A stretch of 34,756 nt of DNA. It comes from Lachnospiraceae bacterium (GTDB lineage: Bacteria > Bacillota > Clostridia > Lachnospirales > Lachnospiraceae). Below, piece by piece: positions 16,000 through 23,793 of this stretch (position 1 is its first letter; the number at the start of each line of letters is the position of its first letter). Below the pieces are notes generated by a model. The model worked only from the letters and a program-made list of their open reading frames with translations, was not told the origin of the DNA and did not search any database. The translations under genes and the position numbers were made by a program. The stretch covers positions 1-34,756 of the forward strand of contig JAFZLB010000097.1 in NCBI GenBank assembly GCA_017551665.1, in the 5' to 3' direction.

Positions 16000-17218
16000 C
16001 AGCAAGGCGCGGTTTGAATGTTTTACAGTACAGGGCAAGGCTTTTGGCACGCGTATGCGTCGCGCTTTTGACCTCGACGGGGATGATGTCCGCGTGGTGT
16101 TCCACTAAAAAATCCACCTCCGCGGTATGTTTGCTTTTCCAAAAACAGGGATGATAACCGGAGGCAATGAGCTCTGTCAGAACATAGTTTTCCGTGATGG
16201 CACCCCGGTAGGGCGAGAAGCCGGAAGGCGGCAACAGCAGGGCTTCGCAGGAGATACGGGACAATCTGCGCATCAGCCCGACATCGCACAGATATACCTT
16301 GAAAAAGGAATCGTCCGCACAGCCTGACAGAGGGAGTGCCGGAACGGTTACCCGGCATTGTTTATAGACGAGCCCCGCATCTACAAGCCACTGCATGGAA
16401 TCTTCCAGATCGCGGGCGCGTCCCCCTTCGTGCACGTGGGAAAAGACAAACTTCTGATTGTCCTTTGCAAGTTGTTGGGGTACGGAGGTCCAAATCTGCG
16501 AGAGTCTTGGGATGTCAATGGCGTCCGCGTGTTTGGAAAAATCATCCCGATAGTCCTGCAACAGCGTGTCCAGTGCTTTATCAATGACATGATAGTCCCG
16601 GGTTTCAAACCATCGCCTGACCACATAGGGCATTCCGCCTGTCAGCAGATACAAACGCAACTGCTGTTCCAGGCGGTGGGAAACGGCTTCCGGGAGCGGG
16701 CGCGCGGGATCAAAGCCGCTGATGAGGGTGTGAAGATCTTTCTCTTCGGAGGCAAGCAAAAATTCTTCAAAGCACATCGGATACATTTGCAAGCGATCCA
16801 CCTTGCCGACAGGAAAGGAGACATTTTTCCGCTTCAACTCCACGCCAAGCAGGGAGCCCGCGCAGATCAGCCAATATTCCTTTTCATCCTCACAAAAATA
16901 TTTCAGGGAGGTGATGGCGCGGGGACATTCCTGAATTTCGTCAAATACGATGAGCGTCCCGGCAGGGTCAATCGGATGCCCGCAGGTCAGAAGACCGAGC
17001 TCGTTCAGGATGCGCTCCGTATCAAAATCATAGTCAAAGACGGCTGCGTAATCCCCGGACTCCTCAAAGTTGATGTAGGCGATTTCAGGAAAAAAAGCCT
17101 CACCGAAGGCCCGGATGGTGTAAGTCTTTCCGCATTGCCGGACGCCTGTAATCAGCATCGGTTTCCTCTGCGGTGTATTTTTCCAGTTTTCCAATTCATC
17201 TTGTATGCGCCGGTACAT
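15896..17218 (-). CDS. AAA-family ATP-binding protein with DUF4143 (AAA_14-DUF4143)
   Basis: 440 residues. Walker A is ITGVRQCGKT (Gly25-Thr32) and Walker B is TLIVFDEIQE (Asp93-Glu94). The next conserved block, CAGSLLGVELKR..SFPVGKVDRLQMYPMCFEEFL, is characteristic of AAA_14 proteins. The C-terminal half matches DUF4143, ending in LTELIASGYHPCFWKS..AEVDFLVEHHADIIPVEVKS, a nuclease-like D...E-x-K arrangement. Family members are widespread, patchily distributed and mobile, with no settled function. This one has a strong promoter, is convergent with the truncated SH3 gene, and its stop sits where the SH3 homology ends. It looks full length. Confidence 0.9.
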   Translation of the reverse strand: MYRRIQDELENWKNTPQRKPMLITGVRQCGKTYTIRAFGEAFFPEIAYINFEESGDYAAVFDYDFDTERILNELGLLTCGHPIDPAGTLIVFDEIQECPRAITSLKYFCEDEKEYWLICAGSLLGVELKRKNVSFPVGKVDRLQMYPMCFEEFLLASEEKDLHTLISGFDPARPLPEAVSHRLEQQLRLYLLTGGMPYVVRRWFETRDYHVIDKALDTLLQDYRDDFSKHADAIDIPRLSQIWTSVPQQLAKDNQKFVFSHVHEGGRARDLEDSMQWLVDAGLVYKQCRVTVPALPLSGCADDSFFKVYLCDVGLMRRLSRISCEALLLPPSGFSPYRGAITENYVLTELIASGYHPCFWKSKHTAEVDFLVEHHADIIPVEVKSATHTRAKSLALYCKTFKPRLAVKVSMKNIGIADHNGVRMIQLPLYLFWRLPVYCA

Positions 17219-17313
17219 GTTGCCGCCCCCTTATCTTTGAAGCAAAACCCAAAACGGCCAAATATTATACGAAACAAAACCAAAATTGGAGAAAGTTCAA
17301 ACGAATCAAGACC

Positions 17314-17342
17314 ATCATATACAAAAATCTCCCGTTTGTCAA
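17314..17342 (-). promoter_or_regulatory. Sigma-A-type promoter for the AAA_14-DUF4143 gene
   Basis: Read on the minus strand: TTGACA (17342-17337), a 17-base spacer, then TATGAT (17319-17314). This is close to consensus. The predicted start is near 17307, leaving a leader of about 90 bases. Confidence 0.8.
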
Positions 17343-17537
17343 TGTGCGGTGCAACAATTAACGAATATGCAGGAAAACGGCAAAATAAATTTGACGATGT
17401 TGCAGGAAATCACGTAAAACCCCTGTATACATGGCGGAGAAGGAGGGGAGTTGCTGTGGTATGTGCGCACGGATGCGCCATGCCACCGAGCCGACTGTTT
17501 TTCGTTCCGCCAGGGATGGCAGAAAAGGGAGATGATA

Positions 17538-17546
17538 TGTTACAAT
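17538..17546 (+). promoter_or_regulatory. Candidate extended -10 (TGTTACAAT) before the HAD phosphatase
   Basis: TG-T-TACAAT matches an extended -10 element, without a clear -35. The expected transcript start is at or just before the ATG at 17554, so the message could be nearly leaderless. An AGGGAG at 17526-17531 would instead serve a four-codon frame starting at 17536. Confidence 0.35.
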
Positions 17547-17553
17547 AACGGAC

Positions 17554-18342
17554 ATGAAGACAGCAGCTGTTTTTGTGGATATTGACCATACGATCTGGGA
17601 TTCGCAGCGGGTCATACCGGACTCGGTGCCGGAGGCCTTTGCGCGGCTGCAAAAAAACGGGCATCTCGTGTTTTTGAACAGCGGGCGCGCCCGTGGGCAT
17701 ATCTATGACGAGCGGTTGTTGGCGCTGCCGATGAAGGGCATTGTGGCGGCCTGCGGCACGCATATCGAGGCGGACGGGGAGCTTTTGTACGCGCGTTACC
17801 TTCCCTGGGAGACGCTGCAAAAAGCGCTTGCGCTGCTGAGAGAAGAATCCATGCCTTATATTTTGGAAGGCAGGGAATACCACTGGATGAACATTGAGGA
17901 CTTTGCCGGCGACGCCTATGTGGAGCGGCTGTACCGCGAAATGCGGGAAAAGGTCAGGCGTCTGGAGACGCTGCAGGAAGGCGACGAGGTCAACAAGTTT
18001 TCCGCGGCCGCCACTGCGAACACGGACATTGAACGTATCCGGCGGGAGCTGGACGCGGACTTCCGGCTGTTGTTTCACAACGAAACCGTCGCGGAGTTTA
18101 TCGCAAAGGACAGCGGCAAGGCCAAGGGCATGGAACGAGTCTGCGAACTCTTTGACATTCCGAAGGAACAGACCTATGCGATCGGCGATTCCGTCAATGA
18201 TCTGGATATGCTGGAATACGCCGCCCACGGCATCTGCATGGGCAACGGCTCCGAGGTGGCGAAGGCCGCCGCGGAATATGTGACGGATGCCCTGCACGAA
18301 GACGGTCTTTACAAGGCAATGGAGCATTACGGACTGATATGA
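17554..18342 (+). CDS. Cof-type HAD-IIB family hydrolase (sugar-phosphate phosphatase-like)
   Basis: 262 residues. HAD motif I is FVDIDHTIWDS (DxD near residues 9-11), motif II is the Ser of LNSGRARG, and motif IV is GDSVNDLDML near the C-terminus. The central insert (about 80-190) is the IIB cap. Family members dephosphorylate small sugar or cofactor phosphates in the cytosol; the exact substrate is not visible. The last bases overlap the mutS2 start (ATGA), coupling the two. There is no obvious ribosome site directly before the ATG, but MKTAAVFVDIDHT is the expected family start. Confidence 0.9.
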   Translation: MKTAAVFVDIDHTIWDSQRVIPDSVPEAFARLQKNGHLVFLNSGRARGHIYDERLLALPMKGIVAACGTHIEADGELLYARYLPWETLQKALALLREESMPYILEGREYHWMNIEDFAGDAYVERLYREMREKVRRLETLQEGDEVNKFSAAATANTDIERIRRELDADFRLLFHNETVAEFIAKDSGKAKGMERVCELFDIPKEQTYAIGDSVNDLDMLEYAAHGICMGNGSEVAKAAAEYVTDALHEDGLYKAMEHYGLI

Positions 18343-20807
18343 ACAAACGCGCACTGACCGTATTGGAATATGACAAGATCACCGCAAGGCTCGCGGAACA
18401 CGCTTCTTCGGAACCGGGGAGGAAGATGTGCGAGGCGCTTTTGCCCTGTGCATACGAAACGGACGCCGAACGCGCCCTGCAGGAAACGGCGGACGCCTTA
18501 AAACGCATCGGCGTCAAGGGCGGAATTTCCTTCGGTTCCAACTTTGATTCCGCGGCGCTCAGACAGTCCCTTGCCATCGGCGCGACATTGGAGATGCGGC
18601 AGCTTCTGCGCGTCGCTTCTTTTTTGGAAAACACGGAGCGCGTCAGAACCTACGGCGTTCGGCCGACGGACAAAGACGACGGCGCTTCGGACGACAGCCT
18701 TTCCGATTACTTCCGCGCGCTCGAACCGCTGAAGGACATTTCTTCGGAGATCCGGCGCTGCATCCTCTCCGAAGACGAAATGGCGGACGAGGCCTCGCCG
18801 GCATTGAAGCAGATCCGCAGGCAGCTGGCCCAATCCTCGGAGCGCGTGCGGGAAACCTTAAACAAAATGGTGAACGGCAGCATGCGCGGGTATTTGCAGG
18901 ACGCCGTCGTGACGATGCGCGGCGACCGCTACTGCCTGCCGGTGCGCGCGGAGCACAAGGGCAATGTGAACGGCATCGTGCATGACCGCTCTTCCTCGGG
19001 TTCCACGCTCTTCATTGAGCCCGCGGCCGTTGTGGAGCTCAACAACAAAATCCGGGAGCTGGCCTTGCAGGAAGAAAAGGAAATCGCAAGGATTCTCGCG
19101 GAGATCAGCGCGTCCCTGACGGACCGCATCGACGCGCTGACGGACAACGCGACTTACATGACGCTGCTGGATTTCATTTTTGCGAAGGCGCTGTACGCGC
19201 AGGAACTCGATGCCGTGAAGCCGGCCTTTACGAAGGACCGGGGCTTCTGGCTCTTGCAGGCAAGGCATCCCCTGATCGGGAAGGACCAGGTCGTCGCGAC
19301 GGACATTTGCCTCGGCGAAAACCTGCCCTGGGAGCGTGCCCCCTACCGGATGCTCATCATCACCGGCCCCAACACCGGCGGCAAGACCGTGACGCTGAAA
19401 ACCACGGGGCTGCTCATGCTCATGGGCATGTCGGGTCTCATGATTCCCGCGGACGAAAAGAGCCGCATCGCCTTTTACCGCGAAATCTACGCGGACATCG
19501 GCGACGAGCAGTCCATCGAGCAGAGCCTGTCCACCTTTTCCTCGCACATGACGAACATCGTGCGCATTTTGCAGGAAGCGGGCAGCGAAGACCTGTGTTT
19601 ATTTGACGAACTCGGCGCGGGAACGGACCCGACGGAGGGCGCGGCACTGGCCATTTCCATCCTCTCCGATCTGCTGAACCGCGACGCGGCGGTGCTCGCC
19701 ACCACCCATTACGCGGAGCTCAAGGTCTTTGCCATGACGACGGAGCGCGTGGTCAACGCCAGCTGTGAATTTGATATTGAAACCCTGCGCCCGACCTACC
19801 GCCTGTTGATTGGCACCCCCGGCATGTCCAATGCCTTTGCAATTTCCAGAAAACTGGGGTTGCCCGAAGAGATCATTGACGGAGCACATGCGCAGATCGA
19901 TACGGATAAGGCGCGGATGGAGACGCTGTTTGCGGACCTGGAAACCAGCCGCAAAACCATCGAGGCGGAACGCGAACGCATTGAGCAGTACAAGCAGGAA
20001 ACGCAGGCGCTGAACGCGAAGTTAGAGGAGCAGTCGAGGGAATTCGACAGCCTCGGCGAGGACATCCTCGCGGACGCGCATGAAGAAGCGGAGCGGATTC
20101 TGACGGAAGCGAAACGCTTTGCGGACGACACGATCCGGCTCATGCGAAAGAGCGGCGCGGATGAAGAGCTTCTGGCCGTCATGGAACGGGAGCGCACGAA
20201 GCTCAATGAGCGGATCGGGGCGCAGCGCTCTTCCGGGAAGAAGGCAAAGGAGAAGGCCGCCCCGCCGCAGGAAGGCGAACGCCTGACAAAGGAACAGGCA
20301 AAGAAGGGCGAGCGCGTGCACATTGTTTCCATGGGCTTAACCGGCATCATCGAATCGCTGCCGGATAAGGACGAGAACGTGTATGTGCGCTGCGGTGTGA
20401 TGCAGGTGAAGGCAAAGGTCTCCGATCTGTCGCCCGCGCCGGAAAAGGAAGAGAGCGCGCAGGAAATTGCGAAGAAGTTTTCCATGAAGCAGGCCTTTGC
20501 GGCAAAGGAGAGCGGCGGCGGCAAGGGCGGCGGAAAGCGGCACAGTGTCTTAAACGACGAATACGTTTCCGCCGAGATCAACCTCATCGGCAAAAACACG
20601 GATGACGCCCTGCACGCACTGGACAAATACTTAGACAACGCCTACCGCGCCCATCTGCCGAGCGTGCGCATCGTACACGGCAAGGGCACGGGCACCCTGC
20701 GTAACGCGGTGCGGACGCACCTGAAAAGCGTGCGTTACATCAAGAAGTTCCAGGAAGGCGAGTACGGTGAAGGCGACGCAGGGGTAACGGTGGCAACGTT
20801 TAAGTAA
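18339..20807 (+). CDS. mutS2: Endonuclease MutS2
   Basis: 822 residues, near the usual family length. The N-terminal core and clamp domains (about 1-320) lack the MutS mismatch-recognition domain, as in MutS2. The ATPase has GPNTGGKT at about 342-349, then a DELGAGTDPTEGAAL Walker B/signature block and TTHYAELK. A long charged coiled coil (about 520-620) follows. The C-terminal Smr domain is at about 744-822 with HGKGTG near 780. The Smr motif usually written LDLRG reads INLIG here, so the Asp and Arg linked to nuclease activity in that motif are replaced. MutS2 acts in recombination control and, in Bacillus, ribosome rescue. It is coupled to the upstream phosphatase by a 4-base overlap. Confidence 0.95.
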   Translation: MNKRALTVLEYDKITARLAEHASSEPGRKMCEALLPCAYETDAERALQETADALKRIGVKGGISFGSNFDSAALRQSLAIGATLEMRQLLRVASFLENTERVRTYGVRPTDKDDGASDDSLSDYFRALEPLKDISSEIRRCILSEDEMADEASPALKQIRRQLAQSSERVRETLNKMVNGSMRGYLQDAVVTMRGDRYCLPVRAEHKGNVNGIVHDRSSSGSTLFIEPAAVVELNNKIRELALQEEKEIARILAEISASLTDRIDALTDNATYMTLLDFIFAKALYAQELDAVKPAFTKDRGFWLLQARHPLIGKDQVVATDICLGENLPWERAPYRMLIITGPNTGGKTVTLKTTGLLMLMGMSGLMIPADEKSRIAFYREIYADIGDEQSIEQSLSTFSSHMTNIVRILQEAGSEDLCLFDELGAGTDPTEGAALAISILSDLLNRDAAVLATTHYAELKVFAMTTERVVNASCEFDIETLRPTYRLLIGTPGMSNAFAISRKLGLPEEIIDGAHAQIDTDKARMETLFADLETSRKTIEAERERIEQYKQETQALNAKLEEQSREFDSLGEDILADAHEEAERILTEAKRFADDTIRLMRKSGADEELLAVMERERTKLNERIGAQRSSGKKAKEKAAPPQEGERLTKEQAKKGERVHIVSMGLTGIIESLPDKDENVYVRCGVMQVKAKVSDLSPAPEKEESAQEIAKKFSMKQAFAAKESGGGKGGGKRHSVLNDEYVSAEINLIGKNTDDALHALDKYLDNAYRAHLPSVRIVHGKGTGTLRNAVRTHLKSVRYIKKFQEGEYGEGDAGVTVATFK

Positions 20808-20840
20808 TGTTGAGTAAGACTCAAAACGTAGAAGCGGCGA

Positions 20841-20920
20841 CCCCTGCGGGCTATTTGTGGCAAGGCTGCGATTTGTTGCGAAGCAACTCATGGAGCAGCC
20901 GGGCACAAATCTCGCAGGGG
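20841..20920. repeat. 80-bp nested hairpin between mutS2 and the response regulator
   Basis: The outer stem pairs CCCCTGCG (20841-20848) with CGCAGGGG (20913-20920). The next stem pairs ATTTGTG (20853-20859) with CACAAAT (20904-20910). Then GGCTGC (20864-20869) pairs with GCAGCC (20895-20900), and GTTGC-GAA-GCAAC (20875-20887) closes the tip. The stems stack with small internal loops in a 135-base gap. There is no T-tract after it. It could be a leader-RNA element of the two-component operon or an intergenic repeat. Confidence 0.65.
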
Positions 20921-20942
20921 GAGCCGGACAAAGGGTGAATTT

Positions 20943-21644
20943 ATGATCAACAAACAAAAAATCCTCATCGTAGACGACGACGAAAACATCGCGGAACTGA
21001 TTTCGTTGTACTTAACGAAAGAGATGTTCGACACGAAGCTCAGCGCGGACGGCGAAGGCGCGCTGACGGCCTTCCGGGAGTACCGGCCGGATCTCGTGCT
21101 TTTGGACATCATGCTGCCGGGCATTGACGGTTACCAGGTCTGCCGCGAGATCCGCAAGGAATCGCAGACGCCCATCATCATGCTGAGCGCGAAGGGCGAG
21201 GTCTTCGATAAGGTGCTGGGGCTGGAGCTCGGCGCGGACGATTATATCGAAAAGCCCTTTGATTCAAAGGAGCTCGTGGCCAGGGTGAAGGCGGTGCTGC
21301 GCCGCTATCATGCCGTGCCGGAGGGGCTGACGCTGACGCCCGAGGTGCAGATGGTATCCTTCCCGGACCTCGAAATCAATATGACGAATTACAGCGTGAC
21401 CTGTTACGGCGCGCGCCTCGAAATGCCGCCGAAGGAGCTGGAGCTTTTGTATTACCTCGCCAGCGAACCGAACCGCGTCTTTACGAGGGAGCAGCTGCTG
21501 GATCATATCTGGGGCTATGAGTATGTGGGCGACACCCGCACGGTGGACGTGCACATCAAGCGCATCCGCGAAAAGATCGGCGATCACTCCAAGTGGGCCA
21601 TCGCCACGATCTGGGGCGTGGGCTATAAATTTGAAACCTTTTGA
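20943..21644 (+). CDS. OmpR/PhoB-family response regulator
   Basis: 233 residues. The receiver domain (1-120) has Asp11-Asp13, phosphoacceptor Asp55 (LLDIMLPG) and Lys104 (YIEKPF). A winged helix (about 135-232) includes EMPPKELELLYYLASEPNRVFTREQLLDHIWGYEY and DTRTVDVHIKRIREKI, typical of OmpR/PhoB/WalR-like DNA-binding domains. The ATG follows AAGGGTGAATTT. It is paired with the sensor kinase that begins directly after its stop. The 80-bp hairpin upstream may lie in its leader. The regulon and signal are unknown. Confidence 0.95.
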   Translation: MINKQKILIVDDDENIAELISLYLTKEMFDTKLSADGEGALTAFREYRPDLVLLDIMLPGIDGYQVCREIRKESQTPIIMLSAKGEVFDKVLGLELGADDYIEKPFDSKELVARVKAVLRRYHAVPEGLTLTPEVQMVSFPDLEINMTNYSVTCYGARLEMPPKELELLYYLASEPNRVFTREQLLDHIWGYEYVGDTRTVDVHIKRIREKIGDHSKWAIATIWGVGYKFETF

Positions 21645-21650
21645 TTGTTT

Positions 21651-23087
21651 ATGAGAAAACGCAGTCCCTACAACCGGACCATTTTCTGGAAGTTCCTGCT
21701 GGCCTACGCGCTCTTTGCCGTCTTCGGCGTGATCGCGACGGCCACCGTCATTCGCTCTCTGGTGCTGACACAGCTGCGCACGGAGCAGAGCGAACGTCTC
21801 TATCAGTTTGCCACGGAAATCTCCAACACCTACGCGGCGGATCTCTATGACAGCCGCACGTCCATCGAAACCGTGCATACCCAGCTGAACGCGCTTTCCG
21901 CGTATCTGAACGCGGAGGTGCGGATCATCAGCCCCTCCGGGCGCGTGGTTGTGGATTCCGGGCGGATGATTCCGGAGGACGAGGAAGTCATTGTGGAAGG
22001 CTTTGATCCGGCGGCAAGGGGCAACAGCAATTACACCGTGGGCGATTTCTTCGGCAGCGAGGAAGAAGAGGTGCTTTCGGTCTTTGCGCCCATCACGGCG
22101 GATTACCGCGTGCTGGCTTATGTGGTGGCCCAGGTGCCGATGTCGCGCATTGAGACCAGGGTGGACAGCTTTATGAAGTTCTGCTACATCCAGCTTATCA
22201 TCGTGCTGCTGCTCTCGCTCATCATCCTCATTTTCTTCGCGGAAATGGTCTATGTTCCTTTGCGCAGAATCACGGAGGCGACGGAGCAGTATGCCGCCGG
22301 CAACATGGAATACAAGGTCAGCGTGGAATCGGACGACGAGATCGGCTATCTCGCGGCGACGCTGTCCTACATGGCGGGTGAAATCGCGCGCTCGGAGGAA
22401 GACCAGCGCAAGTTTATCGCAAATGTCTCCCATGACTTCCGCTCGCCCTTAACCAGCATCAAGGGCTATCTCGAAGCCATGCGGGACGGCACGATTCCGC
22501 CGGAGGCCTATGACAAATACTTAGGCATCGTGCTGAACGAAACGGAGCGTCTGTCCAAGCTCTCAAACGGCCTGCTGACGCTGAACAACCTGACGAGCCA
22601 GGGCATGTACATGGAGCTTGCGGACTTTGACATCCATACCGTCATTCGCGAGGCGGTGGCTTCCTTTGAGGGGGCCTGCCGCGGCAAGGGCATCACGGTG
22701 GACCTTGTGTTTTCCGAGGATGTGGCCGTGGTGCACGCGGACAAGGAGCGCATCCGCCAGGTGCTCTACAACCTGACGGACAACGCCATCAAATTCAGTC
22801 CGGAGCATTCCGTCATCATAATCGAGACCACGGCGTCCCGGGACAAGCTCTTTGTCTCGGTCAAGGACACGGGCGTCGGCATCCCGAAGGAAGATTTGCC
22901 CTTCATCTTTGAGCGTTTCTACAAGTCCGATCATTCCCGCGGCAAGGACAAGAAGGGCACGGGACTGGGGCTTTCCATCGTGCGCGACATCATCAAGGCG
23001 CACGGGGAAAACATCGATGTGATTTCCACCGTCGGCGTCGGCTCGGAATTTGTCTTCTCCCTGCCGATGGTGGAGACGGAGGATTAG
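21651..23087 (+). CDS. Sensor histidine kinase of the OmpR-type pair
   Basis: 478 residues from the ATG at 21651; a TTG two codons earlier is directly adjacent to the previous stop. One membrane helix at about 13-37, an extracytoplasmic sensor domain (about 40-175, PAS-like size) and a second helix (about 178-198) precede a HAMP region. HisKA has His261 in NVSHDFRSPLTS. The ATPase shows NLTDNAIKFS, DTGVGIP, FERFYKSD and GTGLGLSI. This is the classic WalK/PhoR-like layout. It forms a two-gene operon with the regulator; translation is probably coupled since no strong ribosome site is visible. Confidence 0.94.
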   Translation: MRKRSPYNRTIFWKFLLAYALFAVFGVIATATVIRSLVLTQLRTEQSERLYQFATEISNTYAADLYDSRTSIETVHTQLNALSAYLNAEVRIISPSGRVVVDSGRMIPEDEEVIVEGFDPAARGNSNYTVGDFFGSEEEEVLSVFAPITADYRVLAYVVAQVPMSRIETRVDSFMKFCYIQLIIVLLLSLIILIFFAEMVYVPLRRITEATEQYAAGNMEYKVSVESDDEIGYLAATLSYMAGEIARSEEDQRKFIANVSHDFRSPLTSIKGYLEAMRDGTIPPEAYDKYLGIVLNETERLSKLSNGLLTLNNLTSQGMYMELADFDIHTVIREAVASFEGACRGKGITVDLVFSEDVAVVHADKERIRQVLYNLTDNAIKFSPEHSVIIIETTASRDKLFVSVKDTGVGIPKEDLPFIFERFYKSDHSRGKDKKGTGLGLSIVRDIIKAHGENIDVISTVGVGSEFVFSLPMVETED

Positions 23088-23101
23088 AAAGGGCGAAGCG
23101 G

Positions 23102-23791
23102 ATGGCACTGCCGGTATCGGAGTTTCTCTCAATCGGAAAGGGTGTGACCGTGCTGCTTGGCAGCGGCGGCAAGACCGCGCTCATGCAGACGCTGGCAAGA
23201 GAGTTGCCGGGGCGGGTGCTTCTGTGCACCACATATTACTTCTTTCCGCTGCCCGGCACGGCCTTTTTGTCCATTTCCGACTGCACGGAGGAAGAGGAAA
23301 AGGACAAGCTGAAGATGCTGCTCTCCGAAAACCGCGTCGTCTGCGCGGGGCAGATCGCGGGGGGCGGGAAGCTCTCGCGTCCCTTTACCTCCTTTGACCG
23401 CCTGCGGGAGCTGGCCGACTATGTGCTGGTGGAAGCGGATGACGCGCGGGGCCTACCGCTGAAAGCACATGAGCACAATGAGCCGGTGCTGCCGGAGACG
23501 GCGGACGATACGGTGTTGGTGATCGGGGCGAGCGGCTTTATGAAGCCGGTGAAGGAAGTCGTGCATCATCCGGGCGTCTTCAAGCTGCTGACCGGCTGCG
23601 CGGATGACGCCCTCGCGAAGCCGGAGCTTGTGGCAAAGGCCTATCAAAATGAGCACCTCGCGAAAAAGGTGCTCATCAATCAGGTCGAGTCCCGCGAAGC
23701 GCTCGCGCTTTCGGAGCGCTTTCTCAACGCGACGGATGTGGCGGTGACGGTCGGCTCCTTACAGAAAAACGCCTTTAAGCAGTATCTGTGA
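23102..23791 (+). CDS. yqeC: YqeC-type putative selenium cofactor biosynthesis protein
   Basis: 229 residues. The N-terminus VTVLLGSGGKTALMQTLA is a P-loop-like motif (residues 16-33). VLVEADDARGLPLKAHEHNEPVLP matches the YqeC family signature (VEADGSxGLPLKAHxxxEPVIP), and VVHHPGVFKLLTG follows. YqeC is associated with selenium-dependent molybdenum hydroxylases, where its precise reaction is unknown. None of the usual partners (yqeB, selD, xanthine dehydrogenase genes) is in this window, so the copy is isolated here. It starts 14 bases after the kinase stop and may simply be co-transcribed. It is convergent with the next gene with a 2-base gap. Confidence 0.85.
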   Translation: MALPVSEFLSIGKGVTVLLGSGGKTALMQTLARELPGRVLLCTTYYFFPLPGTAFLSISDCTEEEEKDKLKMLLSENRVVCAGQIAGGGKLSRPFTSFDRLRELADYVLVEADDARGLPLKAHEHNEPVLPETADDTVLVIGASGFMKPVKEVVHHPGVFKLLTGCADDALAKPELVAKAYQNEHLAKKVLINQVESREALALSERFLNATDVAVTVGSLQKNAFKQYL

Positions 23792-23793
23792 GC

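Larger units (their letters stand above)
17219..17553. other. 335-bp region without a recognisable gene
   Basis: The left part (to about 17400) is AT-rich and holds the minus-strand ATPase promoter and its roughly 90-base leader. The right part (17400-17550) is GC-richer, with short open frames that resemble nothing I know; none looks like the missing half of the SH3 domain. The end holds a possible -10 element for the following phosphatase/mutS2 genes. No RNA gene or strong hairpin was seen. Confidence 0.6.

Noticed and set aside
16358-17548. 396-codon plus-strand open frame across the ATPase gene
   Set aside because: It is antisense to a well-supported AAA_14-DUF4143 gene with Walker motifs and promoter, shows no family pattern and has no ribosome site.
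17410-18354. 314-codon minus-strand open frame opposite the HAD phosphatase
   Set aside because: Antisense shadow; the phosphatase has intact HAD motifs, and this frame has no ribosome site or family resemblance.
21264-22433. 389-codon minus-strand open frame across the two-component genes
   Set aside because: His/Arg/Asp-rich composition typical of an antisense shadow of GC-rich coding sequence; it spans two clear genes on the other strand.
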